DNA of 64,000 bases from UBA10365 sp041441915 (GCA_041441915.1 JASDRS010000015.1:113923-177922); one strand, 5' to 3'; counted from the stretch's first letter, positions 23,770 through 33,702 are shown. The notes: generated from the letters alone by a model not told the origin. Program-made: numbers and translations.

Positions 23770-26479
23770 CGCCCTGATCTGCGATACGGGCCACTGACAC
23801 GACAACTTCGGTCGCACCCGTGTCAAAAACCCGTACGCCGCCCGCTGAACGGGACCGGAAGCTGATTTGATCAACGGGGCAGCGAATGGATTGACCCGTT
23901 GAGGTGGCTAGCATGATCTGATCTGTGCGTTCCACAGGGAAACAGGCAATCAATTCGCCGCCACGTGTGCCCGTGGTAATGGCTTTAACCCCTTGTCCGC
24001 CACGTCCGCGCAGTGGATAATCATGGCTAGACGACAGTTTGCCCGAGCCTGCAGCCGTGATCGTCAATATCAGATCCTCGGCCGCTGACATTTCGGAAAA
24101 ACGTTCCAATGAAAGTTGACCTGCTTCGCTTGTGGCCTCTTCATCATCATCTAGTTCGACATCATCACTCAAGCCTTCCTGGGCGCGGCGCATTTTCAAA
24201 TAGGCAGTGCGCTCCTCGGGTGATGCTTCGAAATGACTGATCACCGACATAGACACTACACTGTCCCCGTCTGACAGTCTGATGCCACGTACTCCGGTGG
24301 ATTCGCGTGAGTTAAATACCCTGACATCTTTGGTTGAAAAGCGAATTGCACGCCCGACCTTGGTGACCAGCATTACATCGTCATTATTGTTGCAAATGCG
24401 TGCATTCACCAATTCCACGTCTTCAGGTAGTTTCATTGCAATTTTGCCATTGCGTTTCACATTAATGAAATCTGAAAGCGCATTACGGCGCACATCCCCT
24501 TCGCTTGTGGCAAATACAATTTGTAAGTTGACCCAATCTTCCTCGGCCGCGTCAACAGGCATGATCGCTGCGATCGATACACCCTGCGAGATGGGAAGAA
24601 TGTTCACAATCGCCTTACCCTTGGCTTGCCGACCAGCAAGGGGCAGGCGCCAGCATTTGAGCTTATAGGCCATGCCATTGGTAGTGAAAAACAGCAACTG
24701 CGTATGGGTATTGGCCACGAATAAGGTGGTGACCACGTCATCTTCTTTGGTTGCCATCGATGACAGCCCCTTCCCGCCGCGCCGCTGAGCTCGGAAATCG
24801 ATCAGAGGCGTGCGCTTAATCCAGCCTGCGGATGTGATGGTCACAACCATATCTTCGCGTTCGATCAGGTCTTCGTCTTCCATATCGCCTGACCAATCAA
24901 CAATTTCAGTGCGCCGCGGCACGTAAAAGGCCGTACGAACTTCGCGCAATTCTTCAGAAATTATAGCCATTATCCTTTCGCGGCTGCCCAAAATATCAAG
25001 GTGATCAAGAATTTTGGCGGCAAGTTCGGTCAACTCCGAGGTGATTTCTGACACGCCCATTGCAGTCAGGCGTTGCAAACGCAGATCCAAGATTGCGCGG
25101 GCTTGCAAGTCAGATAGGTTATAGGTGCCGTCGTCATTAACCTTATGGCTTGGATCATCGATTAGTTTTATAAAGGGTATTATCTCTCCCGCGGGCCAGC
25201 GGCGGGTCATTAAACGTTCACGCGCTTCGGACGGGTCAGCGGAAGAGCGGATGGTGGCCACTACCTCGTCCACATTTGATACGGCCACAGCCAAACCACA
25301 TAGTATATGGCTGCGTTCGCGGGCTTTGCGCAATTCATATGCTGTACGGCGAGCTACGACCTCTTCTCGGAATGTGATGAAGTACATCAAAAAGTCTCGC
25401 AGGGTTAATTGCTCTGGTCGCCCACTGTTTAGCGCCAACATATTGCATCCAAACGATGTTTGCATAGGTGTGAAGCGGAAAAGTTGGTTCAAAACCACAT
25501 CAGCTGTGGCGTCGCGTTTAAGTTCAATAACTACCCGAACGCCGATGCGGTCCGATTCGTCTTGCACATGTGAAATGCCTTCAATTTTTTTATCACGGAC
25601 TTGTTCAGCTATTTTTTCTATCATCGAGGCTTTGTTCACCTGATAGGGCACTTCGTCGATGATGATCGCGAAACGGTCTTTGCGAATTTCTTCGATCCGT
25701 GTTTTTGCCCGAATAATAACTGAACCGCGCCCTTCTAAATAGGCTTTTCGCGCACCAGAGCGCCCCAAAATCAACCCCCCCGTTGGAAAGTCAGGGGCGG
25801 GGATGAATTCCATCAAACTTTCAGTCGACATGTCGGCATCTGCTATCAGCGCTAAAGTACCATCGATCACTTCTCCTAAGTTATGGGGCGGAATATTAGT
25901 GGCCATGCCCACGGCTATACCGCCCGCACCGTTGACAAGCATATTTGGAAACCGAGCTGGCAAAACCGTAGGTTCGCGATCTTTTCCGTCGTAATTATCT
26001 TGAAAGTCAACGGTGTCTTTGTCGATATCGGCCAAAAGAAAGGCTGCGGGCTTGTCCATGCGCACTTCGGTGTAGCGCATAGCGGCGGCACCATCTCCGT
26101 CCATCGAGCCAAAGTTACCTTGCCCATCCAAAAGCTTGAGAGACATTGAAAATGGCTGCGCCATGCGCACCAAAGCATCATAAATAGAGGCATCACCATG
26201 TGGATGATATTTGCCCATAGTATCACCCACGGCGCGGGCTGATTTTCGGTAGGACTTTTCATGCGTGTTGTTGGTTTCATGCATGGCAAAAAGAACCCGC
26301 CGATGCACAGGTTTTAACCCGTCGCGTAGATCGGGAATAGCACGGCTCACAATTACGCTCATGGCATAATCAAGATAGGCAGTCTTCATCTCGTCTACAA
26401 TATTAACCTGAGGGCCATCATGAAAGGCGCGGGTCAAGGAGGGCGTTGTGTTCTCTGTATCTTCTGGCTGATCGGTCAC
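23756..26479 (-). CDS. gyrA: DNA gyrase subunit A
   Basis: GyrA is the DNA-breaking subunit of gyrase, which introduces negative supercoils. The product is 907 residues from GTG at 26479; an in-frame ATG further upstream would add 27 residues lacking family similarity. The N-terminal winged-helix domain has the quinolone region HPHGDASIYD (residues 92-101) and the catalytic tyrosine at 136 in AMRYTEVR. The GyrA box QRRGGKG is present and separates it from ParC. The C-terminal pinwheel repeats follow, with an acidic insertion near DDVELDDDEEATSE. Residue 97, equivalent to E. coli Ser83, is alanine. The acidic C-terminus is GDEEE. Confidence 0.97.
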   Translation of the reverse strand: MTDQPEDTENTTPSLTRAFHDGPQVNIVDEMKTAYLDYAMSVIVSRAIPDLRDGLKPVHRRVLFAMHETNNTHEKSYRKSARAVGDTMGKYHPHGDASIYDALVRMAQPFSMSLKLLDGQGNFGSMDGDGAAAMRYTEVRMDKPAAFLLADIDKDTVDFQDNYDGKDREPTVLPARFPNMLVNGAGGIAVGMATNIPPHNLGEVIDGTLALIADADMSTESLMEFIPAPDFPTGGLILGRSGARKAYLEGRGSVIIRAKTRIEEIRKDRFAIIIDEVPYQVNKASMIEKIAEQVRDKKIEGISHVQDESDRIGVRVVIELKRDATADVVLNQLFRFTPMQTSFGCNMLALNSGRPEQLTLRDFLMYFITFREEVVARRTAYELRKARERSHILCGLAVAVSNVDEVVATIRSSADPSEARERLMTRRWPAGEIIPFIKLIDDPSHKVNDDGTYNLSDLQARAILDLRLQRLTAMGVSEITSELTELAAKILDHLDILGSRERIMAIISEELREVRTAFYVPRRTEIVDWSGDMEDEDLIEREDMVVTITSAGWIKRTPLIDFRAQRRGGKGLSSMATKEDDVVTTLFVANTHTQLLFFTTNGMAYKLKCWRLPLAGRQAKGKAIVNILPISQGVSIAAIMPVDAAEEDWVNLQIVFATSEGDVRRNALSDFINVKRNGKIAMKLPEDVELVNARICNNNDDVMLVTKVGRAIRFSTKDVRVFNSRESTGVRGIRLSDGDSVVSMSVISHFEASPEERTAYLKMRRAQEGLSDDVELDDDEEATSEAGQLSLERFSEMSAAEDLILTITAAGSGKLSSSHDYPLRGRGGQGVKAITTGTRGGELIACFPVERTDQIMLATSTGQSIRCPVDQISFRSRSAGGVRVFDTGATEVVVSVARIADQGDEEE

Positions 26480-26593
26480 GGGGGCCGTTCTTTCTTTATG
26501 AGGGCTTTCGCACAATATATAGCTGACAAAGTTATAGACCATCGCGCATCTAGTATGCAATGCTTGATGGAGCTTTTAGACTAGTTGTTGGCT

Positions 26594-27517
26594 TTAAGCG
26601 CTGCGTGTGGGGCGATCAAATACCCTGCGGCCCATAAGACTGGCCACCAGATCAACCATGATCAAAGCGGTTTTGCCCTTTTCGTCTAAAAATGGGTTTA
26701 GTTCGACCAGATCAAGCGATGTCATAAGTCCGCTTTCGTGCAAAAGTTCCATCACCAAATGCGCTTCGCGCAAGGTTGCACCGCCCAACACTGTGGTGCC
26801 GACGGCAGGGGCGAAACTCGGGTCCAGAAAATCTACATCCAGTGATACATGTAAAAGCCCGTTTTCAGACTGCACTTTTGCTAAAAATTCGCGTAAAGGG
26901 GCGACGATGCCTCGCTCGTCCAGTACACGCATGTCATTAATTGCAATGTCATGATGAAAAAGGGCTAAATTTTCTTCTGGATCAACCGATCTAATACCAA
27001 AAAGACAGATATTTTGTGCCGGAATAGGCGAAGGAAAAGGGTCAAAACCGTCAAAATCACCACATCCAGCTAAATAAGCCACCGGAGTGCCGTGCAAATT
27101 GCCTGAACGGGTACTTTTTAAGGTGTGAAAATCCGAGTGCGCGTCAAGCCACAGCAAAAAGAGTGGGCGACCCAACCCTTTGGCATGACGCGCCGCGCCA
27201 AAGCCAGTTCCAAGCGTCAGGGAATGATCACCGCCCATGATAATTGGCATTAGGCCTTGGGTCAAAGCGGAATAAGTGGCTTTTGCCAATGCCTGGGTCC
27301 AAGCACGGGTTTCGTTATAATGATGTACAGTAGCATTAGAGCAGGTCAAAGGCGCGACATCCACCATAGCAAGATCACCCTGATCTTGCACCTGGTGGCC
27401 TAAGTCAGCGAGTGTGGCGCCGATTCCCGCTACGCGAAAGGCCGTGGGTCCCATCAGGCATCCGGCGACCTGTTGGCCAGTATCAATTCCCGCGCCAATA
27501 AGGCGGATTTTTGTCAT
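26594..27517 (-). CDS. rocF: Arginase
   Basis: Arginase hydrolyses arginine to ornithine and urea with a binuclear manganese centre. The product is 307 residues, the normal length. The metal-binding motifs are all present: GGDHSLTLG (about residue 100), LDAHSDFH (about 125) and SLDVDFLDP (about 225), with the substrate-shaping GTHG-like region represented by GNLHGTP. Agmatinase-type proteins share these motifs, but the N-terminal GAGIDTGQ, the VGTTVLGG segment and overall pattern favour arginase. It is divergent from ccmF. No urease or ornithine cyclodeaminase gene is nearby. Confidence 0.9.
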   Translation of the reverse strand: MTKIRLIGAGIDTGQQVAGCLMGPTAFRVAGIGATLADLGHQVQDQGDLAMVDVAPLTCSNATVHHYNETRAWTQALAKATYSALTQGLMPIIMGGDHSLTLGTGFGAARHAKGLGRPLFLLWLDAHSDFHTLKSTRSGNLHGTPVAYLAGCGDFDGFDPFPSPIPAQNICLFGIRSVDPEENLALFHHDIAINDMRVLDERGIVAPLREFLAKVQSENGLLHVSLDVDFLDPSFAPAVGTTVLGGATLREAHLVMELLHESGLMTSLDLVELNPFLDEKGKTALIMVDLVASLMGRRVFDRPTRSA

Positions 27518-27668
27518 TTTGTGGCTTTCATTCTTCGCTTATAGACGTATGGGCTGTGACACACTGTCATTGTACGAACGGCCACCTTGACCTGCTTTAG
27601 CATTGCGTGGCTATAAAGTAGAGTTCATTATAGACTGAAATAGAATTTAAGAAAAGAGCGAGCCATCG

Positions 27669-29636
27669 ATGATTATAGAGCTGGGCCATTTTACATTAAT
27701 TTTGGCATTTATGGTGGCGTTCATTCAAATGATATTGCCTATAGTGGGCGCAAAAATTGGGCGGCATGATCTTATGGCGTTGGCCGCCCCTGCTGCGGTG
27801 TTACAGCTAATTTTGGTAGGGTTGTCCTTCGCCGCATTAACCTTTGCCTTTGTTGTTTCCGACTTTTCTTTGCGTATTGTGGCAGAAAACTCCCATACGC
27901 TTAAGCCCATGCTTTACAAAGTGGCGGGCGTTTGGGGTAATCATGAGGGCTCGCTTTTGCTTTGGGTGTTGATATTGGCAACCTTTGGCGCGAGTGCTGC
28001 GTTGTTTGGCGGGAATTTGCCACCTGTGCTGCGGGCACGGGTTTTGGCCGTGCAGGGAAGCATTGGGGTGGCATTCGGTGCTCTCATGCTTTTTACCTCA
28101 AATCCGTTTGACCGCCTTGCCGAGCCTCCTTTCAACGGCAATGATCTTAACCCATTGTTGCAAGACCCTGGATTGGCTTTTCATCCGCCGTTCTTATATC
28201 TGGGATATGTGGGCATGAGTATGGCCTTTTCCTTTGCGGTGGCAGCTCTTATTGAGGGGCGAGTAGACGCGGCTTGGGGGCGATGGGTGCGACCTTGGAC
28301 CTTGACTGCTTGGGTGTTCTTGACCATTGGAATCGCGATGGGGTCGTGGTGGGCCTATTATGAATTGGGCTGGGGAGGCTTTTGGTTTTGGGATCCGGTT
28401 GAAAATGCCTCTTTCATGCCTTGGCTGATTGCCACAGCACTGTTGCATTCGTCCATTGTGGTTGAAAAACGAGAATCCCTAAAAAGCTGGACCATTCTTT
28501 TGGCAATTTTGGCGTTTGGTTTTTCGCTAATTGGTACATTTATAGTGCGCTCTGGTGTAATCACATCGGTGCATGCCTTTGCGAATGATCCCGAAAGAGG
28601 TGTGTTTATTTTGGTAATTTTGACCTTTTTTATGGGTGGCGCTTTGATGCTTTATGCGGTGCGCGCCTCGGCGTTAGAATCGAAAGGTGTTTTTGGTTTA
28701 ATTAGTCGCGAAACAGCCTTAGTGGTGAATAATCTATTGCTGGCCGTCAGTTGCTTTGTGGTCTTTATTGGCACGATCTGGCCATTGGTGGCGGAAATAC
28801 TTTGGGCGCGTAAACTTTCGGTGGGAGCGCCATTTTTTGATTTGGCCTTCTCACCTTTTATGGTAGCTTTGGCCCTTGTGTTGCCTTTGGGGTCAATCTT
28901 AGCCTGGAAACGCGGCAATGCGGGCATCGCGATTAGCCGGGTTTGGGGAATTTTGGTCTTGGCTGTTGCTTTGGGAGCTTTGGTTTTTGCGCTTCAAACG
29001 GGGCGTTCAGCCCTGGGGCCCCTGGGGGCGGCCTTGGGGCTTTGGGTGGTTTTGGGCGCAGTTAATGATGTTTGGCTGTGCTCTGGGCGTGGGTCGGCGC
29101 GTTTGCGGCGGCTTATACGTTTGCCAAGAGCCGATTGGGGCCGTGGATTTTCTCATGCGGGGCTCGGCATTACTATTTTTTCTGTAGCCGGCATTAATGC
29201 GTGGCAAACAGAAGATATTCGGGTGGTTGGCTTAGGTGAATCCTTCCCGCTTGGTGCTTATGAGGTCACATTAGACGCAGTGAAAGATGAGCTGGGCCCA
29301 AATTATGCCGCACAAATTGCTACAATGATTGTGCAAAAGAACGGTCGTGAAATAAGCCGCCTTTACCCCGAAAAACGCTTTTACCCCGTACAAGCCACGT
29401 CCACAACCGAGGCGGCGATTGATCAGAGTTTTCTGCACGACATCTATTTGGTCTTGGGTGACAAACAAGATGCAGGGGGGTGGGCCGTGCGCTCTTACCT
29501 AAAACCTTTTGCAAATTGGATATGGGGTGGGGCTATATTTATGGCTTTTGGCGGATTTTTAAGCCTAAGCGACAGACGCCATCGTGTGGCTAAAGGGTTG
29601 CGTAAAACCGTGAGAAAAATTGATGAGAATATATAA
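27669..29636 (+). CDS. ccmF: Cytochrome c-type biogenesis protein CcmF
   Basis: CcmF is the membrane core of the haem lyase that attaches haem to apocytochrome c in the periplasm (System I). The product is 655 residues with about 14-15 hydrophobic helices. Signature sequence includes VAGVWGNHEGSLLLWV, AFHPPFLYLGYVGMS and the tryptophan-rich loop WWAYYELGWGGFWFWDPVEN, which contacts haem delivered by CcmE, and a following histidine-rich helix region (HSSIVVEKRE). Its end overlaps ccmH by 14 bp. ccmE, often upstream in relatives, is not in this window. Confidence 0.97.
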   Translation: MIIELGHFTLILAFMVAFIQMILPIVGAKIGRHDLMALAAPAAVLQLILVGLSFAALTFAFVVSDFSLRIVAENSHTLKPMLYKVAGVWGNHEGSLLLWVLILATFGASAALFGGNLPPVLRARVLAVQGSIGVAFGALMLFTSNPFDRLAEPPFNGNDLNPLLQDPGLAFHPPFLYLGYVGMSMAFSFAVAALIEGRVDAAWGRWVRPWTLTAWVFLTIGIAMGSWWAYYELGWGGFWFWDPVENASFMPWLIATALLHSSIVVEKRESLKSWTILLAILAFGFSLIGTFIVRSGVITSVHAFANDPERGVFILVILTFFMGGALMLYAVRASALESKGVFGLISRETALVVNNLLLAVSCFVVFIGTIWPLVAEILWARKLSVGAPFFDLAFSPFMVALALVLPLGSILAWKRGNAGIAISRVWGILVLAVALGALVFALQTGRSALGPLGAALGLWVVLGAVNDVWLCSGRGSARLRRLIRLPRADWGRGFSHAGLGITIFSVAGINAWQTEDIRVVGLGESFPLGAYEVTLDAVKDELGPNYAAQIATMIVQKNGREISRLYPEKRFYPVQATSTTEAAIDQSFLHDIYLVLGDKQDAGGWAVRSYLKPFANWIWGGAIFMAFGGFLSLSDRRHRVAKGLRKTVRKIDENI

Positions 29637-30105
29637 TACAATTATAAAGATTAGTGTTTTGTCTATGTTTATTATAGTTATCTTTGCATCTATTTCACAA
29701 GCCGTTCAACCAGATGAGGTGTTGGCCGATAAGGCGTTAGAAGCCCGTGCTCGTGTCCTGTCACAAAACCTGCGCTGCCTCGTGTGCCGTAACGAGAATA
29801 TCGACGACAGCCAAGCCGAACTGGCGGGAGATCTGCGGCTTTTGGTGCGCGAAAGACTGGAAGCTGGAGATAGTGACGACCAGGTTTTAGCCTTTATCAC
29901 TGTGCGCTATGGCGAATATGTGTTGCTGATGCCGAAAGCGACAGGAGCGAATATTCTGCTTTTTCTGGCAGGGCCTTCGATGCTGATTTTGGGTGGTGGT
30001 TTGGCCTTTGCCTTTGTGCGTCGTAAGTCGGGTGAGACTGACGACGAGCCCTTAAGCGCCGAAGATCAGGCGAAGTTGGCCGATATAATTAAACATAAAT
30101 CATAA
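29623..30105 (+). CDS. ccmH: Cytochrome c-type biogenesis protein CcmH (CycL)
   Basis: CcmH is a membrane-anchored periplasmic thioredoxin-like factor that reduces the haem-binding cysteines of apocytochrome c. The product is 160 residues. It has an N-terminal signal or anchor (about residues 5-25), the redox motif LRCLVCRNENI (CxxC, about residues 48-51), the conserved DSQAELAGDLR helix, and one C-terminal transmembrane helix (ILLFLAGPSMLILGGGLAFAF). The length matches the short alphaproteobacterial form. The ATG at 29623 is preferred over the adjacent TTG; it overlaps ccmF, giving translational coupling. Confidence 0.95.
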   Translation: MRIYNTIIKISVLSMFIIVIFASISQAVQPDEVLADKALEARARVLSQNLRCLVCRNENIDDSQAELAGDLRLLVRERLEAGDSDDQVLAFITVRYGEYVLLMPKATGANILLFLAGPSMLILGGGLAFAFVRRKSGETDDEPLSAEDQAKLADIIKHKS

Positions 30106-30126
30106 GAAAAAGGCACTTCATTTCCA

Positions 30127-30152
30127 GAAAAACTGCCTTAGAGTTAGGCAGC
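30127..30152 (-). terminator. Intrinsic terminator of ilvI-ilvN
   Basis: On the minus strand CTGCCT, a 7-nt loop and AGGCAG are followed by a run of five T residues. It lies 12 bp beyond the ilvN stop, between the convergent ccmH and ilvN genes. Confidence 0.65.
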
Positions 30153-30163
30153 AAGGCCAGATT

Positions 30164-30724
30164 TTAAGCTCCGCGCGCCAGCGCAGCTACGCCTGTACGG
30201 GCTAATTCACGTAGGCCCAAGGGGCGCATTAAGTCACTAAAAGCATCAATCTTTTCGGGCGTACCTGTAAGTTCAAAAACAAAGGAATCAAGCGTGCTGT
30301 CAACCACATTGGCACGAAAAATTTTGCAAATCTGCAGGGCTTCAATGCGTGGCTCACCCTTGCTAACCACTTTAAACAAAGCTAATTCGCGCTGCACTGA
30401 TGGACCCTCTGCGGTCAAATCATGCACCTCATGCACGGGGACAATGCGGCCCAATTGCGCTTTAATCTGTTCAATCACAGCAGGCGTACCAGTGGTTACC
30501 ACTGTGATGCGAGAGCGGTGGCCTTCACGGTCAACCTCGGCCACCGTTAGGCTTTCTATATTATAGCCACGCCCAGAAAACAGGCCAATCACACGCGCTA
30601 AAACGCCGCTTTCATTGTCAACTAAAATGGCCAAAGTATGGCTCTCAATTATTTGACTATGATTGTCGCGTAGGTCATAGGCCGAATGGCTGCTTGCACC
30701 TTTTTTGATATTTAATGCTGACAT
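30164..30724 (-). CDS. ilvN: Acetolactate synthase small (regulatory) subunit
   Basis: This subunit activates the large subunit and confers valine feedback inhibition. The product is 186 residues. The N-terminal ACT domain has HTLAILVDNESGVLARVIGLFS and GRGYNIESLTV, the valine-binding elements. The C-terminal half has REGHRSRITVV, VPVHEVHDL and a second ACT-like fold ending in GLRELARTGVAAL. The ATG at 30724 has a GGAAAT ribosome site; an upstream in-frame codon adds 13 poorly conserved residues. It is 48 bp downstream of the large-subunit gene. Confidence 0.95.
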   Translation of the reverse strand: MSALNIKKGASSHSAYDLRDNHSQIIESHTLAILVDNESGVLARVIGLFSGRGYNIESLTVAEVDREGHRSRITVVTTGTPAVIEQIKAQLGRIVPVHEVHDLTAEGPSVQRELALFKVVSKGEPRIEALQICKIFRANVVDSTLDSFVFELTGTPEKIDAFSDLMRPLGLRELARTGVAALARGA

Positions 30725-30772
30725 TTTATTTCCAAATTCGATTTGGGTCAATGGCTTTGCCATTGAAACCCG

Positions 30773-32551
30773 TTAAACTAAAACCGCGCCCTTTGACCCA
30801 ATCACTCCTTGGGTATCATCGTCGCCCAACAGCATTTCATTATGTGGTTTTCCTGACGGGATCATGGGAAAGCAGTTTTCGTGTTTTTCCACCAGACAAT
30901 CAAAGATCACGGGTCCGTCATAATCCAGCATTTCTTGAATGGCGGCGTCAAGCTTGGCAGGGTCAGAGCAGCGAATGCCTTTGCATCCAAAGGCTTCAGC
31001 CAGTTTAACAAAGTCGGGCAGGCTTTCTGACCAGCTTTGGCTATAGCGTTCGCCGTGCAACAGTTCTTGCCATTGGCGCACCATTCCAAGTCGCTCATTG
31101 TTCAAGATAAACTGTTTCACAGGCGTTCGAAACTGCATCGCTGTACCCATTTCTTGCATGTTCATCAGCCACGAAGCCTCGCCCGCAATATTCACTACCA
31201 ATGCATTAGGATGTGCCACTTGCACACCGATGGAGGCAGGTAAGCCGTAGCCCATTGTGCCTAACCCCCCCGAGGTCATCCAGCGGTTTGGATTTTCAAA
31301 CCCTAAATATTGCGCGGCCCACATTTGATGCTGGCCCACTTCGGTGGTGATATAACGGTCTTTGTCTTTGGTCAGGGCTTCAAGCCGTTCGAGCGCATAT
31401 TGCGGCTTAATGGTGGTATTTGAGCCTTTGTAAGACAGGCATTTCATCGCTCTCCATTCTGTGATTTGTGCCCACCACGCCTTCAGCCCGTCCGTATTAA
31501 CTTTTGATCCGCGCTCTTTCCAAAGAGTAAGAGCTTGCTCTAACACATGGGCCACATCACCCAAGATAGGTACATCAACGTGGATGACTTTATTGATCGA
31601 TGATGCATCAATATCAACATGTATCTTTTTGGAATTTGGCGAAAAATCAGCAATTCGGCCTGTGATGCGATCATCAAAACGCGCACCTATATTGATCATC
31701 ACGTCACAATCGTGCATTGCCAAATTTGCCTCATATAGACCATGCATCCCCAACATTCCCAACCAAGCCTTCCCCGAGGCGGGGTAGGCCCCAAGTCCCA
31801 TCAGGGTTGAGGTGATCGGAAAACCCGTAGTCGCCACAAATTCGCGCAGTAAGGCGCTGGCTTTTGGGCCCGAATTGATCACGCCACCGCCGGAATAAAA
31901 AACTGGCTTTGCGGCCGTTTCAATCAGTTCAACCATGGCTTTAACCGCAAACGCGTCGCCTGCTAATTTTGGCGCATAGCGTTGGACTGGAAGGGCTTCA
32001 ATCTGTGTATAGGCGGCGGTGGCAAATTGGACATCTTTTGGAACATCAATCAGTACTGGACCAGGGCGCCCCGACGTGGCCACATGAAAGGCTTTGTGAA
32101 TGGTGGCCGACAGGTCGGACGTATCTTTGACCAGCCAGTTATGCTTGGTGCAGGGGCGAGTGATGCCCACAGTATCTGCTTCTTGAAAGCCGTCTGTGCC
32201 GATCATAAAGGTTGGAACTTGCCCCGTAATAACGATCAGCGGAATGGAATCCATTAAGGCATCAACCAGACCCGTTACTGCATTCGTTGCACCAGGCCCT
32301 GAGGTCACCAAAACCACCCCAGGCTTCCCGGTTGAGCGCGCATAGCCTTCGGCCATATGCACCGCACCTTGTTCATGGCGTACTAAAATATGTTTGATGT
32401 CATTTTGTTGAAAAATTTCATCATAAATTGGTAGTACCGCCCCACCTGGATACCCAAAGACGACCTCGACATCGTGATCTTTCAGGGCTTCAATAATCAT
32501 TTTGGCACCTGTCATCATTTTCAGGTCTTGGGTGGCGAGGTGGGTATTCAT
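30773..32551 (-). CDS. ilvI: Acetolactate synthase large (catalytic) subunit
   Basis: The enzyme condenses two pyruvates to acetolactate (or pyruvate and 2-oxobutyrate), the first common step of branched-chain amino-acid synthesis, using ThDP and FAD. The product is 592 residues. The PP-binding domain comes first, with VVFGYPGGAVLPIYDEIF and the catalytic glutamate in RHEQGAVHMAEGYA. The central FAD-binding part has GGGVINSGPKAS. The C-terminal ThDP motif reads GEASWLMNMQEM (GDG-like start replaced by GEA; N and M retained). Relatives commonly have GDAS here, so the Asp-to-Glu change at the ThDP motif deserves note. It pairs with ilvN in one operon. Confidence 0.95.
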   Translation of the reverse strand: MNTHLATQDLKMMTGAKMIIEALKDHDVEVVFGYPGGAVLPIYDEIFQQNDIKHILVRHEQGAVHMAEGYARSTGKPGVVLVTSGPGATNAVTGLVDALMDSIPLIVITGQVPTFMIGTDGFQEADTVGITRPCTKHNWLVKDTSDLSATIHKAFHVATSGRPGPVLIDVPKDVQFATAAYTQIEALPVQRYAPKLAGDAFAVKAMVELIETAAKPVFYSGGGVINSGPKASALLREFVATTGFPITSTLMGLGAYPASGKAWLGMLGMHGLYEANLAMHDCDVMINIGARFDDRITGRIADFSPNSKKIHVDIDASSINKVIHVDVPILGDVAHVLEQALTLWKERGSKVNTDGLKAWWAQITEWRAMKCLSYKGSNTTIKPQYALERLEALTKDKDRYITTEVGQHQMWAAQYLGFENPNRWMTSGGLGTMGYGLPASIGVQVAHPNALVVNIAGEASWLMNMQEMGTAMQFRTPVKQFILNNERLGMVRQWQELLHGERYSQSWSESLPDFVKLAEAFGCKGIRCSDPAKLDAAIQEMLDYDGPVIFDCLVEKHENCFPMIPSGKPHNEMLLGDDDTQGVIGSKGAVLV

Positions 32552-32742
32552 TTTATGTCCTTACAAAGCTAACCCCAATGGAAAGAGCGGAGTGATCGGG
32601 AAAGACTTTATGGCGTTGCTGGTAGGGCGTCAATGTTAAATAATCGCAAAAATGTCGTATTATAGGCCAGCAGAGAATTTTTATTTCATATAGAGGTAAA
32701 TTTTTGTAATTAAATAAAATTTTCGGGAGATCTTTTCTCAGA

Positions 32743-33579
32743 CTAAATCCTTAACTTTGAGTTTTTAGGCATAGTAATTTGTGAAAGCTGCTCTGTGAGG
32801 GGTGGTATAATTTTGGGGTCCAGCATTTCTTCATGTTGTTTAGGATCTCCAATGGCTTGCCAAACGCCATTTTTGTAGATTTCAATCGTTGAAAAGCTAC
32901 TTTTATAATTCATTTTTGGGCTACCAGGTACCCAGTATCCTAAGTAAACGAAGGTAAGCCCAGCTTCTTTAGCCAGCTCTATGTGATCTAAGATCACATA
33001 AGTTCCTAATGAATTCTGCGTCGCGGTGGGATCATAAAAAGAATAGACTAGGCTTAAGCCGTCATCAAACACATCGGTTAAACAAACGGCAGCAAGTTCT
33101 TCGTCGCGGCCCCACTGGTCACTGGCGTGGGTATATTCTACCACGTACGATCTCACGGGGGTTTCTTCGATCATGGCGGCAAATTCGAAAACATCCATGT
33201 CGGCCATGCCGCCGTCAGGATGTCTGCTATCTAAATACCGGCGAAACAGCGAATATTGATTTTCGGTTGCCCAGGGTTTGGTTTGCGTGCGTAGCAGGCT
33301 CTTGTTTCGAGTCAAAATCCGGCGCTGCCCGCGCGAGGGCACAAAATTATCTACCCGAATGCGCGCTGACATACAGGCTGAACATTTGGCGCAAGAAGGG
33401 CGGTAAAGAATATTTTGCGACCGACGAAACCCTTGCTTTGACAGCGCGTCATGCAAAATCTGCGCGTTACCTCCTTGCAGCGAAGTGAATAGTTTTCTTT
33501 CTGTCCGCCCCGACATATAGGGGCAGACCTGAGGCGCCGTCACATAAAATTGTGGAGCTACGGGCAAAATGTGCTGCAT
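32743..33579 (-). CDS. bpt: Arginyl/leucyl-tRNA-protein transferase (Bpt/Ate type)
   Basis: Such enzymes move an amino acid from aminoacyl-tRNA to acidic N-termini, marking proteins for ClpAP degradation (N-end rule). The product is 278 residues. The N-terminal ATE domain carries QVCPYMSGRTERKLFT and the cysteine cluster PSCAKCSACMSARI (about residue 68); the C-terminal GNAT-like domain has YFYDP-like YSFYDPTATQNSLGTYVILDHI and VYLGYWVPGSPKMNYKS. Length and motifs fit bacterial Bpt, which adds leucine; sequence alone does not fix the amino acid. AT-rich spacers of 191 bp (to ilvI) and 123 bp (to the DUF2852 gene) flank it. Confidence 0.92.
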   Translation of the reverse strand: MQHILPVAPQFYVTAPQVCPYMSGRTERKLFTSLQGGNAQILHDALSKQGFRRSQNILYRPSCAKCSACMSARIRVDNFVPSRGQRRILTRNKSLLRTQTKPWATENQYSLFRRYLDSRHPDGGMADMDVFEFAAMIEETPVRSYVVEYTHASDQWGRDEELAAVCLTDVFDDGLSLVYSFYDPTATQNSLGTYVILDHIELAKEAGLTFVYLGYWVPGSPKMNYKSSFSTIEIYKNGVWQAIGDPKQHEEMLDPKIIPPLTEQLSQITMPKNSKLRI

Positions 33580-33702
33580 AAATCACTTATCACTTAATGC
33601 TAATTTTATAATTACTTTATATTAGCAAAATTTGTGCCAAGCTCCAAGTATGTATTTCTTCCAAGCCACTTAGCATCTTATGTTAATAGTTAAAACCAAT
33701 GA

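Noticed and set aside
25125..25643. A 172-codon frame antisense to gyrA
   Set aside because: Same reason: the composition is that of an antisense shadow and gyrA is intact.
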